Shown piece after piece: positions 23,656-31,487 of a stretch of DNA of 64,000 nucleotides. The position numbers were made by a program, and so were the translations under genes. Position 1 is the first letter of the stretch. Each line of letters begins with the position of its first letter. The notes under the pieces were generated by a model. The model was not told the DNA's origin. It saw nothing but the letters and a program-made list of their open reading frames with translations, and searched no databases. The stretch is from Brevibacillus borstelensis (lineage in GTDB: Bacteria; Bacillota; Bacilli; Brevibacillales; Brevibacillaceae), in assembly GCF_003710865.1 (NCBI RefSeq), contig NZ_RHHO01000055.1:1-64000 (forward strand). Reading direction: 5' to 3'.

Positions 23656-24390
23656 GTGCAACCGATTATTGGCGTGGCATGTACCAAGATGTTCTTTCCA
23701 AACAACAACCTTGATCAGTATTTCTATGTCGGCTCCGGATATGTGGACGGCGTAGCCCGTACTGGCGGCGTTCCGTACATTTTTCCGCTCTTGACAGTGA
23801 AGGATGCTCCTTTTCGGGCCATGATTGAATCGCTGGACGGTTTGATCCTGACGGGTGGAGATGATCCGGCACCGCATTTGTACGGGGAAGAGCCGTTGCA
23901 AGGTTTGGGTGAGGTAGAGTACGAGAGGGACCTGGCAGAGCTGGAAGTGATCAGACTGGCGCTGGAAATGAAAAAGCCTATCCTCGGTATTTGCCGCGGC
24001 ATGCAGATTCTCAATGTGGCCGCAGGCGGAACTTTGATACAGGATATTCCGAGTCAGGTGCCGGGCGCGTTCCAGCACGCTCAAAAAGGTTCCCGCCAAT
24101 ACGGAGCGCACAAAGTGACACTGCAACCAGGCGTCGTCGCAGAGGCGCTGGGCAAAACAGAGATTCTCGTCAATACTTCCCACCATCAGGCGGTGAAAGA
24201 CGTAGCTCCCGGGTTTCGGGCGACAGGAGTCGCGGCTGACGGGGTGATTGAGGCTATCGAGAGCCTCGACGGGCTGCATGTAGGGCTGCAATGGCATCCA
24301 GAGCGGATGTGGGCCCATGATGACAATATGCTGAAAATAGCGGAAGCCTTTGTGGGCAAATGCAAGCAATTGAAAATGCAATCGCTGTAA
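23656..24390 (+). CDS. Class I glutamine amidotransferase-like gamma-glutamyl hydrolase (peptidase C26)
   Basis: A 244-residue enzyme of the PuuD/gamma-glutamyl-GABA hydrolase group. It has LILTGGDDPAPHLYGEEP, the nucleophile Cys in LGICRGMQILNVAAGG, and the His-Glu of the triad in LQWHPERMW. It hydrolyses gamma-glutamyl amide bonds. GTG 23656 is chosen because AGGGAG lies 8 nt upstream. GTG 23647 abuts that site. Being directly downstream of a peptide-binding lipoprotein suggests a role in processing imported gamma-glutamyl peptides or amides. That link is inference. A strong terminator follows. Confidence 0.88.
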   Translation: MQPIIGVACTKMFFPNNNLDQYFYVGSGYVDGVARTGGVPYIFPLLTVKDAPFRAMIESLDGLILTGGDDPAPHLYGEEPLQGLGEVEYERDLAELEVIRLALEMKKPILGICRGMQILNVAAGGTLIQDIPSQVPGAFQHAQKGSRQYGAHKVTLQPGVVAEALGKTEILVNTSHHQAVKDVAPGFRATGVAADGVIEAIESLDGLHVGLQWHPERMWAHDDNMLKIAEAFVGKCKQLKMQSL

Positions 24391-24431
24391 AAAAGGACCG
24401 CTCTCCCATTTTATGGGGGGCGGTCCTTTTT
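24389..24431 (+). terminator. Terminator of the oppA-amidotransferase operon
   Basis: AAAAAGGACCGCTCTCCCAT pairs with ATGGGGGGCGGTCCTTTTT. It is a long, stable hairpin beginning at the stop codon. Confidence 0.9.
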
Positions 24432-24460
24432 GTCTGGTATACTGGAGTGGGGGTGTCGCG

Positions 24461-24891
24461 ATGCTGACAGTCGGAACGAAAGCGCCTTTGTTTGCTGCCG
24501 AGAGCACAAAGGGGCGGATCGACCTTCAAACGTTTATCGGAAAGAAAAAAATAGTCCTCATCTTTTATCCGGGAGATGACACGCCTGTCTGCACAAAGCA
24601 GCTATGCGCGATCCGCGATCGGTACAGTGATCTGGAAGCGGCTGATGCGGTTGTTATCGGAATCAATCCGGCCGACCTGACGAGCCACCGGGCTTTTTCA
24701 GGCAAGTTCGGATACGATTTTCCCTTGATTGCCGACGGGGACCATGCCATACGAAAAGCATACGGGGTAGGAAAGGTTCTCGGGTTTTTATTCCAATATA
24801 CATCATTGATAAGCACGGAATGATTGCCTATGCGAGAAAAGGAAATCCTGCAGTAACGGAACTGCTCCAGGTTGTGAACAATATCCCGTAA
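24461..24891 (+). pseudogene. bcp: Frameshifted Bcp/AhpC-type peroxiredoxin
   Basis: The ATG at 24461 opens MLTVGTKAPLFAAESTKG...KKKIVLIFYPGDDTPVCTKQLCAIRD, with the peroxidatic Cys of Bcp-type peroxiredoxins, and reads well to AIRKAYGVGKVLGF. It then runs into an early TGA at 24821-24823. From about 24790 another frame continues the family: YIIDKHGMIAYARKGNPAVTELLQVV up to TAA 24889-24891. The switch is at a run of five T (24785-24789): one added or two removed T restore the frame. Either the gene is broken or the read has an error in a homopolymer. The usual length of about 145 residues would be restored. Confidence 0.75.
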
Positions 24892-25105
24892 ACGATCACA
24901 GCGATAATGAACAACACGAATAGTAGCCAGGATAGAGGGAACGCCGTTCGGATAGAGTAAAAGCCACTCGGATCGAGCAAAGCTACTCCCGTTAACACCG
25001 AACCGCTGACAATTAAGGGAGCAAGGCAGGAAGGAACGCATGCTTGCAACCGGTCAAAGAAGCGGCGATAATAGGGATGAGAATGTATGTTTGGTGGTCA
25101 TATCG

Positions 25106-26158
25106 ATGAAAAAAATTTTACATGTCGATATCGATGCGTTTTTTGCCAGTGTAGAACAGCTCGACAGGCCCGAATATCGCGGCCTGCCGGTTATTGTAGG
25201 CGGCATGAGCAATCGGGGAGTTGTCTCGACGTGCAGCTATGAAGCCAGAAAATATGGTGTTTGTTCGGCGATGCCGGTCGCATTGGCGCGGAAAAAATGT
25301 CCTCAGGGGATTTTTCTGCCTGTCCGCTACGAGCGGTACGTGGAGAAGTCGGCAGAGATTCGTGCCATCTTTTCCTCCTTTACGGACCGCTATCAGACAG
25401 TTGGGCTCGACGAAGCGTATCTCGACGTATCCGGATATGAAAATGCCGTTCCGATCGCCAAGGAGATCAAACGGCGGATTCGCCGGGAAACCGGTCTTAC
25501 TTGCAGTGTCGGTCTTTCCTATAATATGTCACTCGCCAAAATTGCCAGTGATCTGAAGAAGCCGGATGCATTCGTGGTGATTCGTCCCGAGCAATCGCTT
25601 GATGTTCTCCGGAATTTGCCGATCGGAACACTGCACGGTGTCGGTAAAAAAACGCAGGAGCTTCTTGCGAAAAAAGAAATTCGCACGGTTGAGGATTTTT
25701 GGCGGCTTTCCTTGGAGGAAGCTGTGAATATGCTGGGGAAACTTGGTCATGCTTTGTATTTTCGAGCACGCGGAGAGGACGACAGGGAAATCGTAACAGA
25801 GCGCTCGCCCAAGTCTTTAAGCAGGGAGACGACACTCGCCTATGATTTGTACCAGCGTGACGAGATCGCCTCGGTAGCCTTCTCGCTTTTGCAGGAGGTT
25901 GAGCAGGATATACAAGATGAGGGTGTCATCCCCCGGACGATCACGCTGAAAATCAAGTTTGCTGATTTTACGATCAGAAGCAAGCAGCGGAAAAAAGAGT
26001 ACGGTGCAGCATGGAGAGATCTGTTGGAAGAACTCCTGGATGCCTTTGATTATAGCCCGGGTGTCCGGCTGGTCGGCGTCGGTTTTTCCAATTTTGCATC
26101 GCCCGATGAAGAAAGGTACGAGCAACTCAGCCTGTTTTCATGGAATATGCAATGGTGA
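25106..26158 (+). CDS. dinB: DNA polymerase IV (Y-family, DinB)
   Basis: A 350-residue Y-family polymerase. It opens with ILHVDIDAFFASVEQLDRPEYRGLPVIVGG (catalytic Asp), then STCSYEARKYGV, the catalytic pair in TVGLDEAYLDVSG (Asp-Glu), the HhH region LHGVGKKTQELL, and ends with QLSLFSWN, whose QLSLF is a textbook beta-clamp binding peptide. It extends DNA across lesions. ATG 25106 is chosen because GGTGGT precedes it and homology starts there. The gap to the frameshifted peroxiredoxin is about 214 bp. No LexA box was recognised upstream. Confidence 0.93.
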   Translation: MKKILHVDIDAFFASVEQLDRPEYRGLPVIVGGMSNRGVVSTCSYEARKYGVCSAMPVALARKKCPQGIFLPVRYERYVEKSAEIRAIFSSFTDRYQTVGLDEAYLDVSGYENAVPIAKEIKRRIRRETGLTCSVGLSYNMSLAKIASDLKKPDAFVVIRPEQSLDVLRNLPIGTLHGVGKKTQELLAKKEIRTVEDFWRLSLEEAVNMLGKLGHALYFRARGEDDREIVTERSPKSLSRETTLAYDLYQRDEIASVAFSLLQEVEQDIQDEGVIPRTITLKIKFADFTIRSKQRKKEYGAAWRDLLEELLDAFDYSPGVRLVGVGFSNFASPDEERYEQLSLFSWNMQW

Positions 26159-26183
26159 GGTTCAGTCGAGAGGAGAATACAAA

Positions 26184-26369
26184 ATGACAGGCGTAAACCG
26201 GTTTCATTGCTGCGCCACCTGCGTTCACTTTCGCGTGGAAAAGGAAGCAGGCGGCATTGTCTATCGATGCTCTCGACTCACCTACGAGACCAAACCTACC
26301 TATCAATTTCAATGCTGGGAGCCGAAAGAGCAGGTACAGCGGTTGATACAAAGAGAAACGAGAGCCTGA
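26184..26369 (+). CDS. Small Cys-rich protein (possible zinc-binding)
   Basis: A 61-residue protein with RBS AGAGGAG 7 nt before the ATG. The motif FHCCATCVHFRVEKEAGGIVYRCSRLTYETKPTYQFQCW puts cysteines at 9, 10, 13, 29 and 44 (short pieces quoted: HCCATC, YRCS, FQCW). The spacing suits a zinc ribbon-like site with C-x2-C ... C ... C. I believe similar uncharacterised proteins occur in other Bacillales. The gene follows dinB by 25 nt and is probably on the same transcript. Function unknown. Confidence 0.7.
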   Translation: MTGVNRFHCCATCVHFRVEKEAGGIVYRCSRLTYETKPTYQFQCWEPKEQVQRLIQRETRA

Positions 26370-26471
26370 GTTTCTAGCAAAATACGCGAATGATAGGGGA
26401 GAAACGTGGCTTCGGGTCAGACAGGTTCGCCATAGTATGTACCATCCTTTGATTGAAAGGGGGTACGAGAC

Positions 26472-26645
26472 ATGGCAAAAGCGGCATATAACTTCGGAAA
26501 GTGGCCGAAAAAAGGGAAAAGCAAGGTTTTCATCGCGCAAGCTGCAAAAGCCAAATCCCAATTCGGAAATGCAGCAGCGATTAACCAGGCGGATGCAAGC
26601 ATTTTCCACATCAAGGTCAAGGGAGCGGCGAATGGCCCTCTGTAA
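26472..26645 (+). CDS. Small basic protein, paralogue A of a tandem pair
   Basis: A 57-residue protein beginning MAKAAYNFGKWPKKGKSK. RBS AAAGGGGGTACGAGAC precedes the ATG. The core KVFIAQAAKAKSQFGNAAAINQADASIF matches the next gene (VVKITQAATAKSRTGNALAANQADVTIL): both have Q-A-A-x-A-K-S, G-N-A-x-A-x-N-Q-A-D and a final hydrophobic strand. No membrane helix or signal peptide is seen. It is strongly basic at the N terminus. It could be a spore or DNA-associated small protein, but nothing in the sequence proves this. Confidence 0.65.
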   Translation: MAKAAYNFGKWPKKGKSKVFIAQAAKAKSQFGNAAAINQADASIFHIKVKGAANGPL

Positions 26646-26700
26646 GGAGTAGGAAGTAGATTCGTACCGGTACATCTATTCCTGAAGGAGGTGCTTACCT

Positions 26701-26871
26701 ATGCAACGGAACAATGTCAGGACGTACTCGTACAAAGTGGGCAAGAATACCGTCATTGTTGTCAAAATCACGCAGGCGGCAACAGCAAAATCACGTACGG
26801 GAAATGCTTTGGCGGCGAATCAGGCCGATGTCACCATTCTTGCAAAAAAACGGCGCAACAACCGGGTTTGA
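26701..26871 (+). CDS. Small basic protein, paralogue B of a tandem pair
   Basis: A 56-residue protein beginning MQRNNVRTYSYKVGKNTV and ending AKKRRNNRV. It has a near-perfect ribosome site (AAGGAGGTGC, 5 nt before the ATG). It shares the Q-A-A-T-A-K-S ... G-N-A-L-A-A-N-Q-A-D block with the gene 55 bp upstream, which implies a local duplication. A terminator lies just downstream, so the pair forms a short transcript. Function unknown. Confidence 0.7.
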   Translation: MQRNNVRTYSYKVGKNTVIVVKITQAATAKSRTGNALAANQADVTILAKKRRNNRV

Positions 26872-26891
26872 CCAATTCGCAGCAGCAAAAC

Positions 26892-26920
26892 GAGAAGGGG
26901 CCGCGGGCCTCTTCTTTTTC
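26892..26920 (+). terminator. Terminator of the tandem small-protein genes
   Basis: GAGAAGGGGCC pairs with GGGCCTCTTC over a 2-4-nt loop and is followed by TTTTTC. Confidence 0.85.
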
Positions 26921-26998
26921 TTTTGCAAGGGAGTGGCTGATTATGGTATAGTAGGTGCCGAAATCGCGGTTCTCGTACACACTGCTTGGAGGTGCCCC

Positions 26999-27523
26999 GT
27001 GTTTCTTGAAAAGCTGATGCCAGATCAGTACGTGGAGTCGATCCACCATATTGATATAGATCAACTGCGGGAGAAGAAAATCAAGGCTGTCATTACGGAT
27101 CTGGACAACACTCTGGTGGAGTGGGACAGGCCGTATGCAACGCCGGAAGTGGAACAATGGTTGAAGCGTTTGCGCGATGAAGGGATTCAGGTAACCGTTG
27201 TATCCAATAATAACCGCGAGAGGGTAGACAAGTTTTGCACGCCTCTGGGTGTGCGATTTATCTCTGCGGCCCGCAAACCGACCAACCGGGCATTTATGCA
27301 AGCGATTGCCGAGATGAACGTAAAGATTCAGGAGACGGTCGTCATCGGTGATCAGTTGTTTACCGATGTGCTGGGCGGCAACCGGCTTGGATTTCATACG
27401 ATCCTCGTCGTTCCGGTAGCCCAGACGGATGGTTTTTGGACGCGGTTCAACCGCAGGATGGAGCGTATGGCTCTTTATTGGATGCGTAGAAAGGGAATGA
27501 TTTCGTGGAAGACAAAAGCATGA
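26999..27523 (+). CDS. yqeG: YqeG family HAD IIIA-type phosphatase
   Basis: A 174-residue HAD-family protein. The nucleophile motif is AVITDLDNTLVEWD (about 30-43), motif II is in VVSNNNRERV, Lys in ARKPTNRAFM, and the acidic motif IV is VVIGDQLFTDVLGGN. The GTG start at 26999 follows GGAGGTG by 5 nt. In Bacillus subtilis this gene begins the yqeGH-aroE-yhbY-nadD-yqeK-rsfS-yqeM operon, and the same order follows here. The substrate is unknown; the mitochondrial homologue dephosphorylates phosphatidylglycerophosphate. It overlaps yqeH by 19 nt. Confidence 0.93.
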   Translation: MFLEKLMPDQYVESIHHIDIDQLREKKIKAVITDLDNTLVEWDRPYATPEVEQWLKRLRDEGIQVTVVSNNNRERVDKFCTPLGVRFISAARKPTNRAFMQAIAEMNVKIQETVVIGDQLFTDVLGGNRLGFHTILVVPVAQTDGFWTRFNRRMERMALYWMRRKGMISWKTKA

Positions 27524-28638
27524 TGGAGCAAAGCTTGGGGACATGTGCAGGATGCGGCATCGCGATCCAGACAGAGGATCAAAAGCGGCCGGGATACGCT
27601 CCTGCTTCCGCGCTCAAGCGCGAGACAGTGATTTGCCAACGCTGTTTCCGGATTAAACATTATAATGAAGTAGCTCCTGTAGGAATGGGAGATGACGATT
27701 TTCTCCGAATCCTGGATGGGATCGGATCGACGCAAAGTCTCGTCGTCATGGTTGTCGACATTTTTGATTTCCATGGCTCCTGGCTGCGGGGATTGCCTCG
27801 TTTTGTCGGGAACAACCCGATATTGCTGGTGGGCAACAAAGTGGATCTTTTGCCCCAAAATATCAATTTGAATCGCGTCCGCAACTGGATGCAGCACGAA
27901 GCCAAGGAACGCGGACTCAGGCCGGCCGATGTCGTATTGGTAAGTGCCCAAAAAGGATTGCACATCGATGAGCTTTTGGGACGTATCGGGGAACTGCGCA
28001 AGGGACGGGACGTCTACATCGTCGGTGTGACGAATGTCGGCAAATCCACGTTGATCAACCGCATTCTGCACGATTACGGATCGGCTGATCTGGAAATTAC
28101 GACATCACCGTTTCCGGGGACGACACTGGACAAGATTGAGATTCCATTGGAGGACGGCCGTTCTATTTTCGATACGCCAGGAATTATCAACCGGGATCAG
28201 ATCGGCCATATGGTGACACCGCAAGACTTGCGGAAAATTACGCCGACCTCTCGAATCAATCCAAAAGTGTATCAATTAAACGATGGCCAGTCCCTCTTCC
28301 TCGGCGGTTTGGCCCGGATTGATTTTGTACGCGGCACGCGACAGCCGTTTGTTGTGTATGTAACGAACGATATATACATCCACCGCACGAAGCTGGAGAA
28401 TGCCGATGAAGTGTTTCAGAAGCACCACGGGGAAATGCTCGCTCCGCCGACAGGCCGTGAAGCCGCAGAACAGCTGCCCGCTTTTGTCAAACATTCGTTT
28501 AAAATTCGTCCAACGGGCACAACGGACCTGGTCATTTCGGGTTTGGGCTGGGTGAGCCTTCAGGGTAAAGAAGAGGCATCCGTCGTCGTACACGCTCCGA
28601 AGGGCGTCAGTGTAGGCATGCGAAAAGCGTTGATCTGA
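27505..28638 (+). CDS. yqeH: Circularly permuted ribosome-biogenesis GTPase YqeH
   Basis: A 377-residue GTPase needed for 30S subunit assembly. A zinc ribbon (CAGCG ... CQRC, residues 11-43) is followed by G motifs in permuted order: G4 NKVDL (about 113), G5 SAQKG (about 150), then G1 GVTNVGKSTL (about 174), G3 DTPG (about 221) and a C-terminal domain ending in GVSVGMRKAL. The GTG start at 27505 has GAAAGGGA upstream and lies inside yqeG, so the two are translationally coupled. Confidence 0.95.
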   Translation: MEDKSMMEQSLGTCAGCGIAIQTEDQKRPGYAPASALKRETVICQRCFRIKHYNEVAPVGMGDDDFLRILDGIGSTQSLVVMVVDIFDFHGSWLRGLPRFVGNNPILLVGNKVDLLPQNINLNRVRNWMQHEAKERGLRPADVVLVSAQKGLHIDELLGRIGELRKGRDVYIVGVTNVGKSTLINRILHDYGSADLEITTSPFPGTTLDKIEIPLEDGRSIFDTPGIINRDQIGHMVTPQDLRKITPTSRINPKVYQLNDGQSLFLGGLARIDFVRGTRQPFVVYVTNDIYIHRTKLENADEVFQKHHGEMLAPPTGREAAEQLPAFVKHSFKIRPTGTTDLVISGLGWVSLQGKEEASVVVHAPKGVSVGMRKALI

Positions 28639-28698
28639 CGCGTTTTGGCTGTCTTGCCATAAGCTAGATAGAGAGAGCAGAGGGGAAGGAACGGCTTC

Positions 28699-29550
28699 AT
28701 GATAACAAGCAAAACACATCTGGTTGGTTTGTTCGGTCATCCGGTCTCGCATTCGCAATCGCCGCTCATGCACAACGCCGCTTTTGCAGAAGCGGGATTG
28801 GACTATGTATACATGGCTTTTGATGTGGCTCCCGAGCGTCTGTCTGAAGCGGTGGCAGGGATTCGATCACTTGGAATAAAGGGTGTAAATGTGACGATCC
28901 CGCACAAGGTGGCGATCATGCCCATGCTTGATGAAATCGATCCGCTTGCAGCGCGCATTGGTGCCGTGAACACAGTAGTAAACCGCGATGGCTATTTGGT
29001 CGGCTACAACACAGATGGTCTGGGGTACGTACGCTCACTGGTGGAAACGACAGGGATTACGCTGGAACAACAGACAGTGACCATGCTCGGAGCTGGCGGC
29101 GCTGCCCGTGCAGTCGCTTTTACGCTGGCGGAGCGAGGGGTGAAGGAGATCCGGATTATCAACCGTTCCCGCGAAAGGGCGACGCTTTTGGCGGAACACG
29201 TAGGAACGATTGTCCCTACGGCTGTCATCGACCCGGCCGAAGGCAAGGAAGCCATTGAGGATGCGAGCCTGCTGATCAACACCACGTCCATCGGCATGTA
29301 TCCGCAAGTGGATGAGATGCCGGTGCAAGAGGAATGGCTCCATGCCGGACTGATCGTAAGCGACCTGATCTACAACCCTCTGGAGACGCGTCTGTTAAAA
29401 GCGGCGAGCTCCCGAGGCGCTCAGGTTCATTCCGGTATCGGCATGTTTGTCAATCAGGGCGCACTCGCTTTCGAATTATGGACAGGAGAAGCGGCTCCAA
29501 CTGAGACGATGCGGGAAATTGTCCTGCAGCAGCTAAGCAAAGCGACCTGA
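28699..29550 (+). CDS. aroE: Shikimate dehydrogenase (NADP+)
   Basis: A 283-residue enzyme that reduces 3-dehydroshikimate to shikimate in chorismate synthesis. It has the shikimate-binding [13 protein letters not shown], the catalytic Lys in [12 protein letters not shown], the [11 protein letters not shown] dinucleotide loop with NRSRERA (NADP-preferring basic patch) and INTTSIGM. The length is normal (about 280). GGGAAGGAACG lies upstream of the ATG. It sits within the yqe operon as in Bacillus. Confidence 0.95.
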   Translation: MITSKTHLVGLFGHPVSHSQSPLMHNAAFAEAGLDYVYMAFDVAPERLSEAVAGIRSLGIKGVNVTIPHKVAIMPMLDEIDPLAARIGAVNTVVNRDGYLVGYNTDGLGYVRSLVETTGITLEQQTVTMLGAGGAARAVAFTLAERGVKEIRIINRSRERATLLAEHVGTIVPTAVIDPAEGKEAIEDASLLINTTSIGMYPQVDEMPVQEEWLHAGLIVSDLIYNPLETRLLKAASSRGAQVHSGIGMFVNQGALAFELWTGEAAPTETMREIVLQQLSKAT

Positions 29551-29661
29551 AGCACGCTGCACAGATAAATGATGGAAGAATCAGTCGTGCGTCTGCAAAT
29601 GAGTTAAAATAAAGAAAGCGCACTTCAAGAACAACAGATATACACAAAAGGAGATATGTAC

Positions 29662-29952
29662 ATGCTGACCGGCAAGCAAAAACGGTTTTTACGGGCACAA
29701 GCCCATCACCTTACCCCGATTTTTCAGGTGGGCAAAGGCGGCGTCAATGAAAACATGACGAATCAAATCAAAGAGGCGCTGGAGGTCCGCGAACTCATCA
29801 AGGTGGCCATTCTGCAAAACAATCTGGACGACAAGCATGAAGTAGCCGAAGCTCTGGCGGCGGGAGCAGAAGCGGAGCTGGTGCAGCTCATTGGCCATAC
29901 GGTCGTGCTGTACAAGGAGTCCAGGGAGAACAAAACAATCAAACTGCCATAA
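29662..29952 (+). CDS. yhbY: CRM-domain RNA-binding protein YhbY
   Basis: A 96-residue CRM/YhbY protein (YqeI in Bacillus). It has LTGKQKRFLRAQAHHLTPIFQVGKGGVNENM, with the GKGG loop that contacts RNA, and a C-terminal HTVVLYKES strand. It binds pre-50S ribosomal particles and may help their assembly. ATG 29662 is preferred because AAAGGAG lies 8 nt upstream. ATG 29656 is too close. It is 110 nt after aroE, with a possible internal promoter (AGTTAAAATAAAG). Confidence 0.93.
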   Translation: MLTGKQKRFLRAQAHHLTPIFQVGKGGVNENMTNQIKEALEVRELIKVAILQNNLDDKHEVAEALAAGAEAELVQLIGHTVVLYKESRENKTIKLP

Positions 29953-29955
29953 CCG

Positions 29956-30552
29956 ATGGGACAGTCAAAAATCCAAATCGGAATCATGGGAGGCACATTT
30001 GATCCCATCCATGCCGGTCACCTTCTGGCCGCTGAGCAAGCAAGGGAACAAGCGGGGCTGGATGAGGTCTGGTTTATGCCGGCACATATTCCGCCGCACA
30101 AGGAACGGGCAGGATTGACCCCAGCCGGCGATCGGCTGCGGATGGTAGAGCTTGCTGTGGCGGATCACCCTGCCTTTCGGGCAATCGACATAGAGCTCAA
30201 ACGTGGCGGTCCATCCTATACCTACGACACGATGCGAAGTCTCGTTGAGATGTATCCGGATTGCCAGTTTTCTTTTATCATTGGCGGAGATATGGTAAAA
30301 ACACTTCGGCAATGGTATCGGATAGACGACTTGGTCAAAATGGTGCGGTTCATCGGCCTTTCGCGTCCAGGGGCCGAGCTGATAGAAAGTGAATATCGCG
30401 ATTTTGTGACCTTGGTGGAGATGCCGGCGTGGGATTTGTCTTCGACACTGATCCGGGAAAAAGCAGCCCGGGGCAAGAGCATTCGTTACCTCGTACCCCC
30501 GCCTGTCGAGCGTTATATAAAGGAGTACGGACTATATGAGTTGGTTAAATGA
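29956..30552 (+). CDS. nadD: Nicotinate-nucleotide adenylyltransferase
   Basis: A 198-residue enzyme that joins ATP and nicotinate mononucleotide to make deamido-NAD. It carries MGGTFDPIHAGHLLAAE (HxGH nucleotidyl motif), FMPAHIPPHK, IGGDMVKTLRQWY and LSSTLIRE (ISSTxIR motif). The gap from yhbY is 3 nt, and its last 17 nt overlap yqeK. No extra domains are present. Confidence 0.95.
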   Translation: MGQSKIQIGIMGGTFDPIHAGHLLAAEQAREQAGLDEVWFMPAHIPPHKERAGLTPAGDRLRMVELAVADHPAFRAIDIELKRGGPSYTYDTMRSLVEMYPDCQFSFIIGGDMVKTLRQWYRIDDLVKMVRFIGLSRPGAELIESEYRDFVTLVEMPAWDLSSTLIREKAARGKSIRYLVPPPVERYIKEYGLYELVK

Positions 30553-31114
30553 TCGGGAAGCGCTTCTCAGCCAAGTCCGCGCCCAAATGCACGAGAAGCG
30601 GTATCAGCATACGCTGGGCGTGGCCGGAACTGCCAGACAGCTGGCGCTTCAGTATGGGGCAGACCCCGATAAAGCCGAACTGGCGGGTTTTTTGCACGAC
30701 TACTGCAAATGCTGGCCGGTTGAAAGGATGCGTGACGTTCTCATTCGTCACGATCTCCCCGCCGACCTTTTGAACGGGGACAAGGAGCTGTGGCATTCAT
30801 TTGCCGGAGCAATCGTCATCCAGACGGAGATGAATGTCTCCGACCCGGACATCATCCAGGCCGTTCGCTACCATACAACGGGCCGGGTCGGGATGACGCT
30901 GTTAGAAAAAATCGTTTGTGTGGCAGACTATATAGAACCAAACCGAATCTTTCCCGGTGTTGAAACGATTCGCAGCTTGGCGTCGCAAGATCTGGATAAA
31001 GCTTTGGCGCAAGCTCTCGGCAGTACGATTCAACATTTGATCCAGCAGAAAAAAACGGTGTATCCATTGACACTGTTGGCATATAACGATCTCGTATCCG
31101 GACTGGATACATAA
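30536..31114 (+). CDS. yqeK: HD-domain bis(5'-nucleosyl)-tetraphosphatase (symmetrical) YqeK
   Basis: A 192-residue HD-domain hydrolase. The metal ligands are H (KRYQHTLGVAGTARQLA), HD (GFLHDYCKCW), H (LWHSFAGAIVIQ) and D (KIVCVADYIEPNR). Homologues split Ap4A into two ADP and thereby limit stress dinucleotides. It overlaps nadD by 17 nt and is followed by rsfS after 11 nt. Confidence 0.93.
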   Translation: MSWLNDREALLSQVRAQMHEKRYQHTLGVAGTARQLALQYGADPDKAELAGFLHDYCKCWPVERMRDVLIRHDLPADLLNGDKELWHSFAGAIVIQTEMNVSDPDIIQAVRYHTTGRVGMTLLEKIVCVADYIEPNRIFPGVETIRSLASQDLDKALAQALGSTIQHLIQQKKTVYPLTLLAYNDLVSGLDT

Positions 31115-31125
31115 GGAGGAGTTTC

Positions 31126-31482
31126 ATGGTTAAAACAGTAGAAGCCCTGGCAAGACTGGTGGCAAAGGCGGCAGAGGACAAGAAGGCGGAAAATCTGATC
31201 ATCATGGACATCAGCAAGCTGTCCGTCATTGCGGATTATTTCATGATTTGCCACGGGAACAATGAACGGCAAGTACAAGCAATCGTTTCCGAGATCCGTG
31301 ATCAGGCTCACAAGAACGGTTACAAGGTACGCGGCATTGAGGGAGCAGACGAAGGACGCTGGGTGCTTGTCGACCTGGAGGATGTCGTCATCCACGTATT
31401 CCATCGCGAAGACCGCGAGTTTTACAATCTCGAGCGGCTGTGGGCCGAAGCCCCTATCGTCCAATTTGGAGAGGAAGGCTGA
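31126..31482 (+). CDS. rsfS: Ribosomal silencing factor RsfS
   Basis: A 118-residue protein (YqeL/Iojap family) that binds uL14 on the large ribosomal subunit and blocks subunit joining under starvation. It has KAAEDKKAENLIIMDISKLSVIADYFMICHGNNERQVQAI and EGRWVLVDLEDVVIHVFHREDREFYNLERLW, with the conserved Asp-Tyr-Phe and Trp-Val-Leu-x-D blocks. RBS AAGGAGGAG is 6 nt before the ATG. Confidence 0.95.
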   Translation: MVKTVEALARLVAKAAEDKKAENLIIMDISKLSVIADYFMICHGNNERQVQAIVSEIRDQAHKNGYKVRGIEGADEGRWVLVDLEDVVIHVFHREDREFYNLERLWAEAPIVQFGEEG

Positions 31483-31487
31483 GGTAA

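Noticed and set aside
22348..24507. A 719-residue open frame on the minus strand across oppA and the amidotransferase gene
   Set aside because: It is antisense to two clearly homologous genes, has no ribosome site or recognisable domain, and is explained by codon usage of the real genes.
24828..25049. A 73-residue minus-strand frame with two hydrophobic segments before dinB
   Set aside because: It has no ribosome site and overlaps the end of the frameshifted peroxiredoxin. The hydrophobic character is suggestive but not enough.
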